Shown piece after piece: positions 16,666 to 25,369 of a DNA stretch of 64,000 nt. The notes beneath the pieces were generated by a model. It saw nothing but the letters and a program-made list of their open reading frames with translations. It made no database searches and was not told the origin of the DNA. Numbering within the stretch: the stretch's first letter is position 1; each line of letters starts with the position of its first letter. The stretch is taken from assembly GCA_964527215.1 (NCBI GenBank), contig CAZGNZ010000006.1, forward strand, positions 1-64,000, in the 5' to 3' direction. A program made the translations under genes and the position numbers. This stretch comes from CAZGNZ01 sp964527215 (lineage in GTDB: Bacteria; Fidelibacterota; Marinisomatia; SCGC-AAA003-L08; JACNLC01).

Positions 16666-17880
16666 TCAGCCGAGGAGGTGTTTTTCGATCATTTCACCGC
16701 CTTTAACCACTGCAAGAATCCGGTCACTCCCGAGCCAGTACGGGATTTCGCTGATACTTTCAATATTCCACACGATCAGGTCGGCCTGATATCCCGGAAG
16801 AACACAGCCTATTTTATTCTCGCGATCCAGAGCTTTTGCAGCATTATATGTGGCCGCTTTGAAGGATTCCTCGACTGACAGACCGCAGTAAAGAGTTGCC
16901 AGTGATATTACCCACGGCATGGATGTCAGAGTACAACTCCCGGGATTAAAATCAGTTGCCAGCGCGACCTCCACACCGGCATCAATCAATTTCCGCCCAG
17001 GAGCATAATCTGTTTTGCCCAGAAACAGGGTGGTGCCTGGCAAAAGGGTTGCAATCACACCATTGTCCGCCAAAGCACGAATTCCAGCATCGCTGACAGC
17101 CATGAGATGATCTGCTGAAACGGCTTTCAGCTCTCCCGCCAGTTCAGCTGCCCCGGACGGGACAAACTCATCCGCATGCAGTCTGATCTTCAGTCCGTGA
17201 TCCAGTGCTGCAGTCAGGATCTGTCGGCTCTGCTCCACAGTGAAATATCCTTCTTCACAGAATACATCGCAGTATTCAGCCAGCTCCTGCTCTGCCACCC
17301 TGGGAATCATCTCCCTGCAGATCAAATCCACATACTCCTGATGTTTGTTGCGATATTCCGGGGGGAACGCATGCGCGCCGAGGAAAGTCGGAACAAGATC
17401 CAGGGGGGATTCCCGCTGCAGCATTCTGATCACTTCCAGGCTTTTGATTTCACTGTCAAAATCCAGTCCGTACCCCGTTTTCACTTCCGCTGTAGTGCTG
17501 CCGTGGGAGATGAAGGCATCCAGTCTTTCAAGGCTTTCTTCAAACAGCAAATCTTTGGGTGTATTTCTGATCCCGTTAATGGAATTGATTATTCCCCCAC
17601 CCTGGGCAGCAATCTCCTGATATGTTTTTCCAGCGACACGCATTCCAAATTCATTGGCCCGGTTGCCGGCGAAAATTGGATGGGTGTGCGGATCAATAAA
17701 TCCGGGTGTGATCAGTGCCCCATCCACATTTATTTCTTCCTCTGCACCATCAACTTCCGACTCGACGGCAGCAATGAGATCGTTGTCAAGCAGTATCTCG
17801 ACCTGTTCTTTGCGAACGATCTGCTGCGCTTTCTCATCCCAAGTTACAACGGCACCGATTTCTGTTATTTTTCTCTTCAT
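16666..17880 (-). CDS. hutI: Imidazolonepropionase
   Basis: A 404-residue cytoplasmic amidohydrolase that opens 4-imidazolone-5-propanoate to N-formimino-glutamate, the third step of histidine degradation. It shows the metal-binding DPHTHPIFAG motif, the HADEF segment, and ATDFNPGSC near the C-terminus, all characteristic of HutI. I choose the ATG at 17880; an upstream in-frame TTG at 17904 would add eight residues, and neither has a clear ribosome-binding site. It lies downstream of hutU on the same strand. hutH and a later-step gene are not in the window. Confidence 0.93.
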   Translation of the reverse strand: MKRKITEIGAVVTWDEKAQQIVRKEQVEILLDNDLIAAVESEVDGAEEEINVDGALITPGFIDPHTHPIFAGNRANEFGMRVAGKTYQEIAAQGGGIINSINGIRNTPKDLLFEESLERLDAFISHGSTTAEVKTGYGLDFDSEIKSLEVIRMLQRESPLDLVPTFLGAHAFPPEYRNKHQEYVDLICREMIPRVAEQELAEYCDVFCEEGYFTVEQSRQILTAALDHGLKIRLHADEFVPSGAAELAGELKAVSADHLMAVSDAGIRALADNGVIATLLPGTTLFLGKTDYAPGRKLIDAGVEVALATDFNPGSCTLTSMPWVISLATLYCGLSVEESFKAATYNAAKALDRENKIGCVLPGYQADLIVWNIESISEIPYWLGSDRILAVVKGGEMIEKHLLG

Positions 17881-17955
17881 ATCATCAGCATTTTGGTTTA
17901 CCAACCACGATTAAGTTTAATTGAGTACCTGCTCGGGTATGATCTTAGGACTTTG

Positions 17956-19617
17956 CTATTCAGGCATCATGGGAATTTTCAGGTTTCGTTCCTTGGCTAT
18001 TTGAACGGCTTTCTCATATCCGGCATCCACATGACGCATAACACCGGTGCCGGGATCATTGGTCAGTACCCGGTTCAGGCGTTTTCTCATCTCCGGTGTT
18101 CCGTCTGCCACGATGACCACACCTGCATGTATGGCCAGTCCCATACCCACACCTCCGCCATGATGAACCGACGTCCAGCTTGTACCCCCGGCGGTACTGA
18201 GCAGGGCATTAAGTATTGGCCAGTCAGCAACAGCATCAGAACCGTCACGCATGGATTCCGTTTCGCGATTGGGTGATGCCACGGATCCTCCGTCCAGGTG
18301 ATCTCTTCCGATGACAATCGGAGCGCTCAATTCTCCAGAGGCCACCATATCATTGATGGCTTCGCCAAACAGATTGCGTTCTCTGTAACCCAGCCAGCAT
18401 ATTCTTGAAGGGAGTCCCTGGAAAGCCACCTTTTTCTGGGCCATGTTAATCCAGCGATGAAGCGCTTGATCTTTCGGGAACAGTTCAAGAACTTTTGCAT
18501 CCGTTTTATAAATATCTTCCGGATCACCGGATAAAGCTACCCAGCGAAACGGGCCTTTTCCTTCACAAAAAAGCGGACGAACATAGGCAGGTACAAAACC
18601 GGGGTAATCAAATGCGTTCTCAACACCGGCATTGGTTTTGGCTTGTCCGCGCAGATTGTTTCCGTAATCAAACGTAATAGAGCCCATCTTCTGAAGCTCC
18701 AGCATAGCCCTGCAGTGGGCTCCCATAGACTGGTAGGACATTGAAATATATTTTTCAGGGTCGCTCTCACGGAGTTTTAACGCTTCCTCATACGAAATGC
18801 CGTTTGGAACATATCCTGTTAACTCATCGTGGGCGGATGTCTGGTCAGTCAGAATTTCCGGTACGATATTGCGCTTCACAAATTCCGGAATGACATCTGC
18901 GGCATTGCCAAGCAATCCGATGGAGAGTGCCTCTCCCTTGTCTTTGGCTGCAAATGCCCATGAAAGTGCCTCATCCAGATCGTCCGTCCATTTGTCCAGA
19001 TACCGAGTATCAATCCGGCGCTGGATCCGTTTCGGATCAACTTCAACAGTAATGTTCACACCCTCGTTCATCGTGACTGCCAGCGGTTGAGCTCCGCCCA
19101 TTCCGCCAAGTCCGGCGGTCACTGTCAGCGTCCCTTTCAGGGATCCGTGATAATGCTGATTGGCAAGTTCAGCTAAGGTTTCATAAGTACCCTGCAGAAT
19201 TCCCTGGGTACCAATATATATCCAGCTGCCTGCCGTCATCTGCCCGTACATCATCAGGCCTTTTTTATCAAGCTCCCGGAAATGGTCCCAGTTTGCCCAA
19301 TCCGGAACCAGCATTGAATTTGAGATCAGGACTCTTGGAGCACTTTCATACGTTTGAAATATTCCTACCGGCTTTCCGGACTGAATCAGCAGGGTTTCGT
19401 CATTTTCAAGTTTTTTCAATGACTCCAGAATGGCATCCAGGCAATCCCAGTTTCGAGCTGCTTTACCCATTCCTCCGTACACAATCAGCTGATCCGGGAG
19501 TTCAGCGACATCCGGATCCAGATTATTCTGGATCATCCGATATGCAGCTTCCTGCTGCCAACCCTTACAGGTTAATTCTTTTCCTCTTGGAGCTTTTACA
19601 ATACGTGGTTCTGACAT
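17956..19617 (-). CDS. hutU: Urocanate hydratase
   Basis: A 553-residue cytoplasmic NAD-dependent enzyme that hydrates urocanate to 4-imidazolone-5-propanoate, the second step of histidine breakdown. The whole family pattern is present: the APRGKELTCKGW start, the GLGGMGGAQP dinucleotide-binding region, the central domain with TDQTSAHDELTGY, and a C-terminal GGGVGMG. The ATG at 19617 is chosen because AGAGGT lies four bases upstream and the protein then begins like its relatives; an upstream in-frame start at 19674 lacks such support. The next gene, hutI, follows after 75 bp. Confidence 0.95.
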   Translation of the reverse strand: MSEPRIVKAPRGKELTCKGWQQEAAYRMIQNNLDPDVAELPDQLIVYGGMGKAARNWDCLDAILESLKKLENDETLLIQSGKPVGIFQTYESAPRVLISNSMLVPDWANWDHFRELDKKGLMMYGQMTAGSWIYIGTQGILQGTYETLAELANQHYHGSLKGTLTVTAGLGGMGGAQPLAVTMNEGVNITVEVDPKRIQRRIDTRYLDKWTDDLDEALSWAFAAKDKGEALSIGLLGNAADVIPEFVKRNIVPEILTDQTSAHDELTGYVPNGISYEEALKLRESDPEKYISMSYQSMGAHCRAMLELQKMGSITFDYGNNLRGQAKTNAGVENAFDYPGFVPAYVRPLFCEGKGPFRWVALSGDPEDIYKTDAKVLELFPKDQALHRWINMAQKKVAFQGLPSRICWLGYRERNLFGEAINDMVASGELSAPIVIGRDHLDGGSVASPNRETESMRDGSDAVADWPILNALLSTAGGTSWTSVHHGGGVGMGLAIHAGVVIVADGTPEMRKRLNRVLTNDPGTGVMRHVDAGYEKAVQIAKERNLKIPMMPE

Positions 19618-19645
19618 GTTTACCTCTGGATTTGTAATGATCAAA

Positions 19646-19674
19646 TTGATATTTTTGAACCAAATTTCTGTCAC
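19646..19674 (-). promoter_or_regulatory. Candidate sigma-70-type promoter for hutUI
   Basis: On the minus strand, a -35 element GTGACA (19669-19674) and a -10 element TATCAA (19646-19651) are separated by 17 bp. They match the consensus at five and four of six positions. Transcription would begin about 20 bases before the hutU ATG. No operator symmetry was obvious nearby. Confidence 0.4.
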
Positions 19675-19843
19675 AAAATTACATATTCTGCAGGCACCTA
19701 TTTAATGAAAAACAGCGATTTTGTAAGGAAGTTTTCAGTCAATTTGATCTGTTCAAAACTTACAAACCCGAAACAAATCCTGGACTCTGGATCCAAATGA
19801 AATCACCCGGTTTACAACCAGCAGACTCATCTGCCCTGGCAGC

Positions 19844-20148
19844 CCGGATATTTCATGAGACTTCGTAATGAGATGATGAAAATGTATTGATGCGGAAAAA
19901 GCAAAAATTCAACACAATTTAGTGCTGACTGTCAATGAAGCTTTTTCCGTTAAAGAACCCATGGGTTCTCATTCACCAAGGCATATGAAGAAAAATGAGT
20001 GAAATCGTACTGGACAGTACGTTGAGAACATTTTTCGAGTAGAATTGAAAATCCGTCTCCTGACGGACGCTGTAGAATTGAGCAGATCCGTCATCGTCCG
20101 GAAAATGCGAAGCATTTTACGCATAGATATTCTCATGAAATATTCGGG
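19844..20148. mobile_element. MITE-like family 1 element (M1-A), 305 bp
   Basis: Bounded by CCCGGATATTTCATGAGA and its counterpart TCTCATGAAATATTCGGG. It is the reverse orientation of the element at 62716-63175 and matches it along its whole length except for an insert there. The interior is full of short hairpins (GTACTG/CAGTAC, AAAATGC/GCATTTT, CCATGG) and has no open frame, as expected for a non-autonomous element. A 6-bp hairpin (CCTGTC/GACAGG, 20154-20169) lies just outside it. The remaining gap (19675-19843 and 20149-20216) holds nothing else I recognise. Confidence 0.75.
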
Positions 20149-20216
20149 ATAGTCCTGTCAGCCGACAGGCAGCGTCAGATTTATCTGTAACTCAATTGGA
20201 TTATGGAGGGAGGATG

Positions 20217-21413
20217 TTACTGTCGGGATTTTTTTGTTCCCATTGCTTGCATGACAGGATCGTACCAGGAAAGATGGTTTTTATGAGAATCATATGAAAA
20301 TACGGATATACCTCTTATGCCCTGCAGACGTGTATAGTACACTTTGTCCGACACGGATTGTGCATCCTGATTATATGCGCCAATACCCATAATAACATCC
20401 TTCAAATCTGCAGTTTCCAGTCGCTGTTTCATAAGTTTGATATCACTGGAAAATATATGGATTTCGCGGTAGTAATTCATGGGAACGGCATAGTCGAGAA
20501 GGCCTTCCTCAATCCACCTGGGCCAGTCTTGGGACCATCTTGTAAGTGCTGTATTGATATTGGGTTTCACTGCTGCACTCAACACGATCTTTCGAGGCTG
20601 CTGATCGAGAAGATAGCGGGTTTTCTGCAGCAGATCAGTAATCCCTTTCTGCTTGTGTTTCTGCCACAGCTGCAGGACCGAATCCACATAAGCCTGTTCC
20701 CATCCAAACCTTGTGCTGATAATTCCGCGTGCGATATCCATCGGATCAATATCATGCTGTGACCTGAACAGCTCTCTTCCCCGCGGATTGTAACCATAGT
20801 AATCATCCTGATAGCGCAGATAATCCAGATGGATCCCATCAACCTGATAGTGCAGAGCGACATCTTCAATCAGATCCGAGAGATAGATATTTACGTCCGG
20901 ATGAAGCGGAGCAAGGTAGATGCCTTCCCAATCGGGAGACGGCGGCATTGTGACATCAATTCGCCAGTCCATTTTCCCAAAATGATTGGCTTCAGTCCAT
21001 TCAGGTCTTGTGTAATACAGATGACTGCCAATTTCCGGTTCGGTCCTGCTGGACCAGAGGATATACATATTCATCCATGCATGAATTTCCAGTCCAAGCT
21101 TGTGTCCAAGCATCACGGCGTAGGCCAGCGGATCGAATTCAGCTGCTACCTTTGGATTCATTTCAACAAGATCGGAACGGTACAGAGCATCTCCTCTTGC
21201 CCGAACCTGGACAAAAACCTGATTAAATCCTTGGTTTGCGGCATATGTGAGTGCGCTGTCAATGGATGATTGGCGGTACATGCTTTCCCGCTGAACCCAA
21301 ATACATTTATGGTCCAGGGTGGCCAGCTGCGCCCAGGTGATATGCATGGACAAAAATAGAAAAAGGGCAAGTATAAACCCTGCCCTGTGATATTTATTGA
21401 AAGAATTTCTCAA
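20217..21413 (-). CDS. Exported GHL10-type glycoside hydrolase-like protein
   Basis: A 398-residue protein with a signal peptide (about 1-29). The rest matches the glycosyl hydrolase-like 10 (YngK-type) family: FVQVRARGDALYRSDL at the first strand, HAWMNMY, GIHLDYLRYQ, and a late AVPMNYYRE strand of the TIM barrel. The family is thought to act on cell-wall or other polysaccharides, without a firmly known substrate. The start is TTG at 21413; no ATG gives a complete signal peptide, and no ribosome-binding site is obvious. It follows rplQ by only 16 bp with no terminator, so it may be read through from the ribosomal cluster. Confidence 0.82.
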   Translation of the reverse strand: MRNSFNKYHRAGFILALFLFLSMHITWAQLATLDHKCIWVQRESMYRQSSIDSALTYAANQGFNQVFVQVRARGDALYRSDLVEMNPKVAAEFDPLAYAVMLGHKLGLEIHAWMNMYILWSSRTEPEIGSHLYYTRPEWTEANHFGKMDWRIDVTMPPSPDWEGIYLAPLHPDVNIYLSDLIEDVALHYQVDGIHLDYLRYQDDYYGYNPRGRELFRSQHDIDPMDIARGIISTRFGWEQAYVDSVLQLWQKHKQKGITDLLQKTRYLLDQQPRKIVLSAAVKPNINTALTRWSQDWPRWIEEGLLDYAVPMNYYREIHIFSSDIKLMKQRLETADLKDVIMGIGAYNQDAQSVSDKVYYTRLQGIRGISVFSYDSHKNHLSWYDPVMQAMGTKKSRQ

Positions 21414-21429
21414 TAAGGTGCTGAATATT

Positions 21430-21843
21430 TTAGGATTCTTTTTTGTCTTCAGATGACTGATCTACTTCCGCATTCGAAGTGATATCCACGAACTCGATAA
21501 GTGAAACCGGTGCACAATCATTTTTCCGGTTATTCAGTTTAATAATTCGAGTATATCCGCTTTGACGGTCAGAGCAAGCCGGGACTATTTCATGAATGAG
21601 TATATTTGCAATTTTTTTCCCAATCTGTCCTGGTATTTTCTGTTGTATAAGACGACGTCCATGCAGAGAATCTTTCTTTGCATACGTTACGAGTCGATCA
21701 ATATATCCGCGCAGTTCCTTTGCCTTTGCATCGGTGGTTTTAATTCTTTTATGAAGGATGAGCGCGATTGCCAGATTGCGCATAAGGGCTTTCCGGTGGC
21801 TGGCAGTTCGATTAAGTTTACGTCCTCTCCGCTGATGTCTCAT
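21430..21843 (-). CDS. rplQ: 50S ribosomal protein L17
   Basis: A 137-residue large-subunit protein near the exit tunnel. The N-terminus MRHQRRGRKLNRTASHRKAL is the conserved L17 signature. The protein is about 15 residues longer than the usual bacterial length because of an acidic, serine-rich tail ending EDKKES. It closes the alpha operon, five bp after rpoA. Confidence 0.97.
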   Translation of the reverse strand: MRHQRRGRKLNRTASHRKALMRNLAIALILHKRIKTTDAKAKELRGYIDRLVTYAKKDSLHGRRLIQQKIPGQIGKKIANILIHEIVPACSDRQSGYTRIIKLNNRKNDCAPVSLIEFVDITSNAEVDQSSEDKKES

Positions 21844-21848
21844 TTTCC

Positions 21849-22826
21849 TTAGTCCTCATCATCTAAATACTGTTTCGTGTCCATCCCAAAATTCAAACCC
21901 ATCGCTTCGAGTTTCTCAACAAGTTCGTTCAGAGACTTACGGCCGAAATTCTTGAATTTCAGCATTTCGCTTTCTTCTTTACTCACCAGCTCGCCGATTG
22001 TACGGATTCCGGCTGACTGCAGACAATTATAACTGCGGACAGAGAGTTCCATTTCATCGATGTTTTTGCTCAGCAGACTTTTTATTTCAAGGGCTTCATT
22101 GACTTCCTCCTCATTCACAGCCTGAATGGCGGAAGAATCATTGAACATAAAGAAAGCCAATTGTTTCCGCATAATGGAAGCAGCATGATTTATGGCATCT
22201 TTGGGTGCAGTGGATCCATCGGATTCTACCAGAAGAACCAGTTTTTCATACCCTTCAATTGAAGTGGCAATCGGAGCAACATCCCAACTCACGTTGGTGA
22301 TGGGATTAAAAATGGAATCAACCGCAATCGTCCCGAGAGGTGCATCTTTCAGTTTATTCTTTTCGGCGGCAGAATATCCTTTTCCTCTTGCGATGCGTAT
22401 ATCCACTGATACATCCGCATTATCCATCAATGTAGCTATATGAAGATCCGGATTTAACACTTCAAAAATCCTGGATGCATTGCCGATTTCAGCTGCTGTA
22501 AAATTACCGGGACCTTTCAGATTCAGGGTAACCATTTCAGGTCCGAGATCATCTACCAGTTTGAAGCGAACTTTTTTCAGATTCAAAACGATATCCGGCA
22601 CATCTTCAATAATACCGGTTACGGTTGTGAATTCATGGGATACGCCGTCCATCTTTATGGAAGTAATTGCCACACCGGGGATGGCAGTGAGTAAAATACG
22701 TCTCAGACTGTTTCCAATTGTAACCCCGTAACCGCGTTCAAAGGGCTGAGCGTGTATTTCTGCTTTTGTTCCGGATTCTTCAACGACTGTGACGCTGATA
22801 TCAGGAAAATGTTTATTGTTGCCCAT
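21849..22826 (-). CDS. rpoA: RNA polymerase subunit alpha
   Basis: A 325-residue subunit that dimerises to nucleate core polymerase. The N-terminal assembly domain (about 1-230) includes the RGYGVTIGNSLRRILL segment. The C-terminal DNA- and regulator-binding domain (about 255-320) keeps the helix-hairpin-helix region SVRSYNCLQSAGI and the KNFGRKSL helix. It lies between rpsD and rplQ, as in most bacterial alpha operons. Confidence 0.98.
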   Translation of the reverse strand: MGNNKHFPDISVTVVEESGTKAEIHAQPFERGYGVTIGNSLRRILLTAIPGVAITSIKMDGVSHEFTTVTGIIEDVPDIVLNLKKVRFKLVDDLGPEMVTLNLKGPGNFTAAEIGNASRIFEVLNPDLHIATLMDNADVSVDIRIARGKGYSAAEKNKLKDAPLGTIAVDSIFNPITNVSWDVAPIATSIEGYEKLVLLVESDGSTAPKDAINHAASIMRKQLAFFMFNDSSAIQAVNEEEVNEALEIKSLLSKNIDEMELSVRSYNCLQSAGIRTIGELVSKEESEMLKFKNFGRKSLNELVEKLEAMGLNFGMDTKQYLDDED

Positions 22827-22850
22827 TAATACTTTAATCCTACCTATGGT

Positions 22851-23462
22851 TTATTTGGAGTACAATTCAACGACAAGTTGTTCGTTGATCGGTTCAGGAA
22901 TTTGTTCTCTTTCGGGAACGGATTCGTAAATACCCGTTAGCTTAGCTTTATCAATGGTGAGCCAAGGCGCGGGGTTGTCTCCCTGAACACGACGCATGGA
23001 TTCGTGGAATATTTCCATTTTTTTGGATTTATCGCGCACCTGAATAATGTCTCCCGGTTTCAGTATATAGGATGGAATATTCACAACACGATTATTCACC
23101 ATCAGATGCTTGTGGGATACCAGCTGTCGAGCTGCCCGGCGCGTAGGTGCAAGACCCAGGCGGTAGACATTGTTATCCAGTCTTGATTCCAAAAGCTGTA
23201 ATAAATTGGGACCTGTAGGTCCGCTCATGGCCACAGCTTTTTTGAAATAATTTCTGAACTGCTTTTCCAGAACACCATAAAGGTATTTAATACGCTGTTT
23301 TTCTCTCAGCTGAATACCATAGTTGGACATTTTCCGACGGCGGGACTGACCATGCTGTCCGGGAGCATAGCTTTTCCGCGGTGATGCGAACTTGGTGGAT
23401 TCAAACGCCGGGAATTCAAGTCTTCTGCAGATTTTCCCGCGGGGTCCGATGTATCTAGCCAT
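22851..23462 (-). CDS. rpsD: 30S ribosomal protein S4
   Basis: A 203-residue primary 16S rRNA-binding protein. The S4 RNA-binding domain begins near residue 94 (LESRLDNNVYRLG). The N-terminal region lacks the four-cysteine zinc site found in some species and has a single cysteine (KICRRLE), so this is the zinc-free form. It may also repress its own operon, as known in other bacteria, but no leader structure was assessed. Confidence 0.97.
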   Translation of the reverse strand: MARYIGPRGKICRRLEFPAFESTKFASPRKSYAPGQHGQSRRRKMSNYGIQLREKQRIKYLYGVLEKQFRNYFKKAVAMSGPTGPNLLQLLESRLDNNVYRLGLAPTRRAARQLVSHKHLMVNNRVVNIPSYILKPGDIIQVRDKSKKMEIFHESMRRVQGDNPAPWLTIDKAKLTGIYESVPEREQIPEPINEQLVVELYSK

Positions 23463-23477
23463 TGATCAATCCTTTAA

Positions 23478-23864
23478 TTATACTCTTCTTCTTTTGGGAG
23501 GGCGGCATCCGTTATGGGGAATCGGCGTAACGTCAAGGATGGATGTTACTTCCAACCCGCTGGCACGTAACGACCGAATGGCGGCTTCACGCCCTGAACC
23601 GGGGCCTTTTACTCGTACCTGTACTGTTTTCAACCCTACCGACATGGCTTCTTCAGCGGCTTTCTGGGCCGCCTGGGTGGCTGCGTACGGAGTACTTTTC
23701 CGTGATCCCTTAAAGCCGGCAACTCCACCTGTTGCCCATGAAATTACATTCCCAAACTGATCCGTCAGTGTGATAGTCGTATTATTAAAGGTGGCTTTAA
23801 CGTGTGCAATTCCCACCGGATCGACTTTTGTCCGTTTCTTTTTACGTGTTCTTGGTCTGGCCAA
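23478..23864 (-). CDS. rpsK: 30S ribosomal protein S11
   Basis: A 128-residue platform protein that helps position mRNA and initiator tRNA. Conserved blocks include HVKATFNNTTITLTDQ and the C-terminal HNGCRPPKRRRV. It lies 15 bp before rpsD in the alpha operon. Confidence 0.97.
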   Translation of the reverse strand: MARPRTRKKKRTKVDPVGIAHVKATFNNTTITLTDQFGNVISWATGGVAGFKGSRKSTPYAATQAAQKAAEEAMSVGLKTVQVRVKGPGSGREAAIRSLRASGLEVTSILDVTPIPHNGCRPPKRRRV

Positions 23865-23882
23865 GTCAGTACTCCTTTAATA

Positions 23883-24248
23883 CTATTTCTTTTTAATAGG
23901 TTGCTTCGATTTACCTTTGCGCGTCCTGGCATTTGTGTGTGTTCGCTGACCACGGACAGGCAGACGTCTTTTATGACGAACACCGCGATAGCAGTTAATA
24001 TCCATCAGCCGCTTCACATTCCGCGAAACCTGACCTCTCAACTCACCTTCGATGGGGTAGTTGTCAGCCAACTCGTTACGGATCGCAATGATCTGTTCTT
24101 CTGATAATTCACTTACCCGAATGTTGGGATCGATACCGGTTTTTTCCAGAATCTGAAGTGACGATGTATGGCCTATACCAAAGATATATGGCAATGCAAA
24201 TTCAATTTTCTTGTTGCGAGGTAAATCAACACCAGCAATACGTGCCAA
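23883..24248 (-). CDS. rpsM: 30S ribosomal protein S13
   Basis: A 121-residue head protein that contacts the P-site tRNA and the B1 bridges. It begins ARIAGVDLPRNKK and ends with the basic tail RGQRTHTNARTRKGK that reaches the tRNA. First gene of the alpha operon proper, just after rpmJ. Confidence 0.97.
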   Translation of the reverse strand: MARIAGVDLPRNKKIEFALPYIFGIGHTSSLQILEKTGIDPNIRVSELSEEQIIAIRNELADNYPIEGELRGQVSRNVKRLMDINCYRGVRHKRRLPVRGQRTHTNARTRKGKSKQPIKKK

Positions 24249-24260
24249 AACTATTCTCCT

Positions 24261-24374
24261 CTAACCTTGCCGTTGTTTATGTTTTGGATTGACGCAAATG
24301 ACCCGAACCACTCCCTTGCGGCGGATAATTTTGCATTTATCACATATTTTTTTCACAGAAGCGCGAACTTTCAT
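24261..24374 (-). CDS. rpmJ: 50S ribosomal protein L36
   Basis: A 37-residue protein beginning MKVRASVKKICDKCK and ending NPKHKQRQG. It is the zinc-binding form: Cys11, Cys14, Cys27 and His32 are all present. It lies between infA (7 bp) and rpsM (12 bp), its usual place. Confidence 0.95.
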   Translation of the reverse strand: MKVRASVKKICDKCKIIRRKGVVRVICVNPKHKQRQG

Positions 24375-24381
24375 TTTTTCC

Positions 24382-24600
24382 TCATTTATATCGGTAAGTT
24401 ATCCTGCCTCGTGACAAATCATAGGGAGAAAGTTCCATTTTTACTTTATCTCCCGGCAGGATTTTGATGAAGTGCATCCGCATTTTACCGGATACATGCG
24501 CCAGCACCTCGTGTCCGTTCTCCAATTTTACGCGAAACATGGCATTCGGTAATGTGTCCGTAATGATGCCATCTACTTCAATACCTGATTCTTTTGCCAT
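24382..24600 (-). CDS. infA: Translation initiation factor IF-1
   Basis: A 72-residue OB-fold protein that occupies the A site during initiation. It has the standard family strands (GIITDTLPNAMFRVKLENGH, LAHVSGKMRMHFIKI, GRITYRY). It is located between map and rpmJ, a common arrangement in the spc-alpha junction. Confidence 0.97.
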   Translation of the reverse strand: MAKESGIEVDGIITDTLPNAMFRVKLENGHEVLAHVSGKMRMHFIKILPGDKVKMELSPYDLSRGRITYRYK

Positions 24601-24607
24601 GTCAAAC

Positions 24608-25351
24608 CTAAACCGTTAGTACTTTCGGTCCCTCTTGGGTTACTGCAATTGTATGCTCAAAATGAGCCGAGGGTTTTCCGTCTGCAGTACATACTGTCCA
24701 GTTATCACTTTTTGTATATACTGATGCTTTACCCATATTAATCATCGGTTCGATAGCCAGACACATACCATTCTGAAGCACAGGTCCGGTTTTAACTTTT
24801 CCATAGTTTGGAATTTGTGGTTCCTCATGCAGATCGGTTCCAATTCCGTGCCCGCACAGTTCTCGAACAACTGAATACCCATGACGTTCAGCATGAGTCT
24901 GAACTGCAAAGCTGATGTCACCTATTCTGTTGCCGGCAACAGCCTGGGCAATCCCTTTTTCCAGACTCTCACGGGTGATTTTCATCAGATGTCTGACCTG
25001 CTTACTGACCTGACCGACTGCAAATGACTTTGCGTGATCCCCATAGTAGTTATTCTTCAGGGCGCCCACATCTACACTGACCATCTCACCGTCTTTCAAA
25101 CGCCGACTTCCAGGTATGCCATGAACCACTTCATCATTTATGGAAATACAGAGTGTGGCTGGAAATCCGTAAAGACCTTTAAATCCGGGAATTGCATGCT
25201 GCCTGCGGATAAACTCCTCAGCCAGGCGGTCAAGATCAATAGTTGCAACTCCCGGCTGAACATGCTCTTCCAACATCAGGAGCGTATCTTTTACGATCTG
25301 GCAGCTATCCCAAATTTTATCAATTTCATTCTGTGATCTGATATTTATCAC
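24608..25351 (-). CDS. map: Type I methionine aminopeptidase
   Basis: A 247-residue cytoplasmic enzyme that removes the initiator methionine from new proteins. The dinuclear metal site is visible: VSVDVGA and GDHAKSF supply the two aspartates, with CGHGIG (His), AIEPM (Glu) and a C-terminal FEHT (Glu). No N-terminal zinc-finger extension is present. It lies between secY and infA, as in many bacterial spc operons. Confidence 0.95.
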   Translation of the reverse strand: MINIRSQNEIDKIWDSCQIVKDTLLMLEEHVQPGVATIDLDRLAEEFIRRQHAIPGFKGLYGFPATLCISINDEVVHGIPGSRRLKDGEMVSVDVGALKNNYYGDHAKSFAVGQVSKQVRHLMKITRESLEKGIAQAVAGNRIGDISFAVQTHAERHGYSVVRELCGHGIGTDLHEEPQIPNYGKVKTGPVLQNGMCLAIEPMINMGKASVYTKSDNWTVCTADGKPSAHFEHTIAVTQEGPKVLTV

Positions 25352-25369
25352 AACAATCCAGGGAAAAGA

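Noticed and set aside
17176..18276. 366-codon plus-strand frame opposite hutI and hutU
   Set aside because: It spans two genes with clear enzyme motifs on the other strand and reads as low-quality protein.
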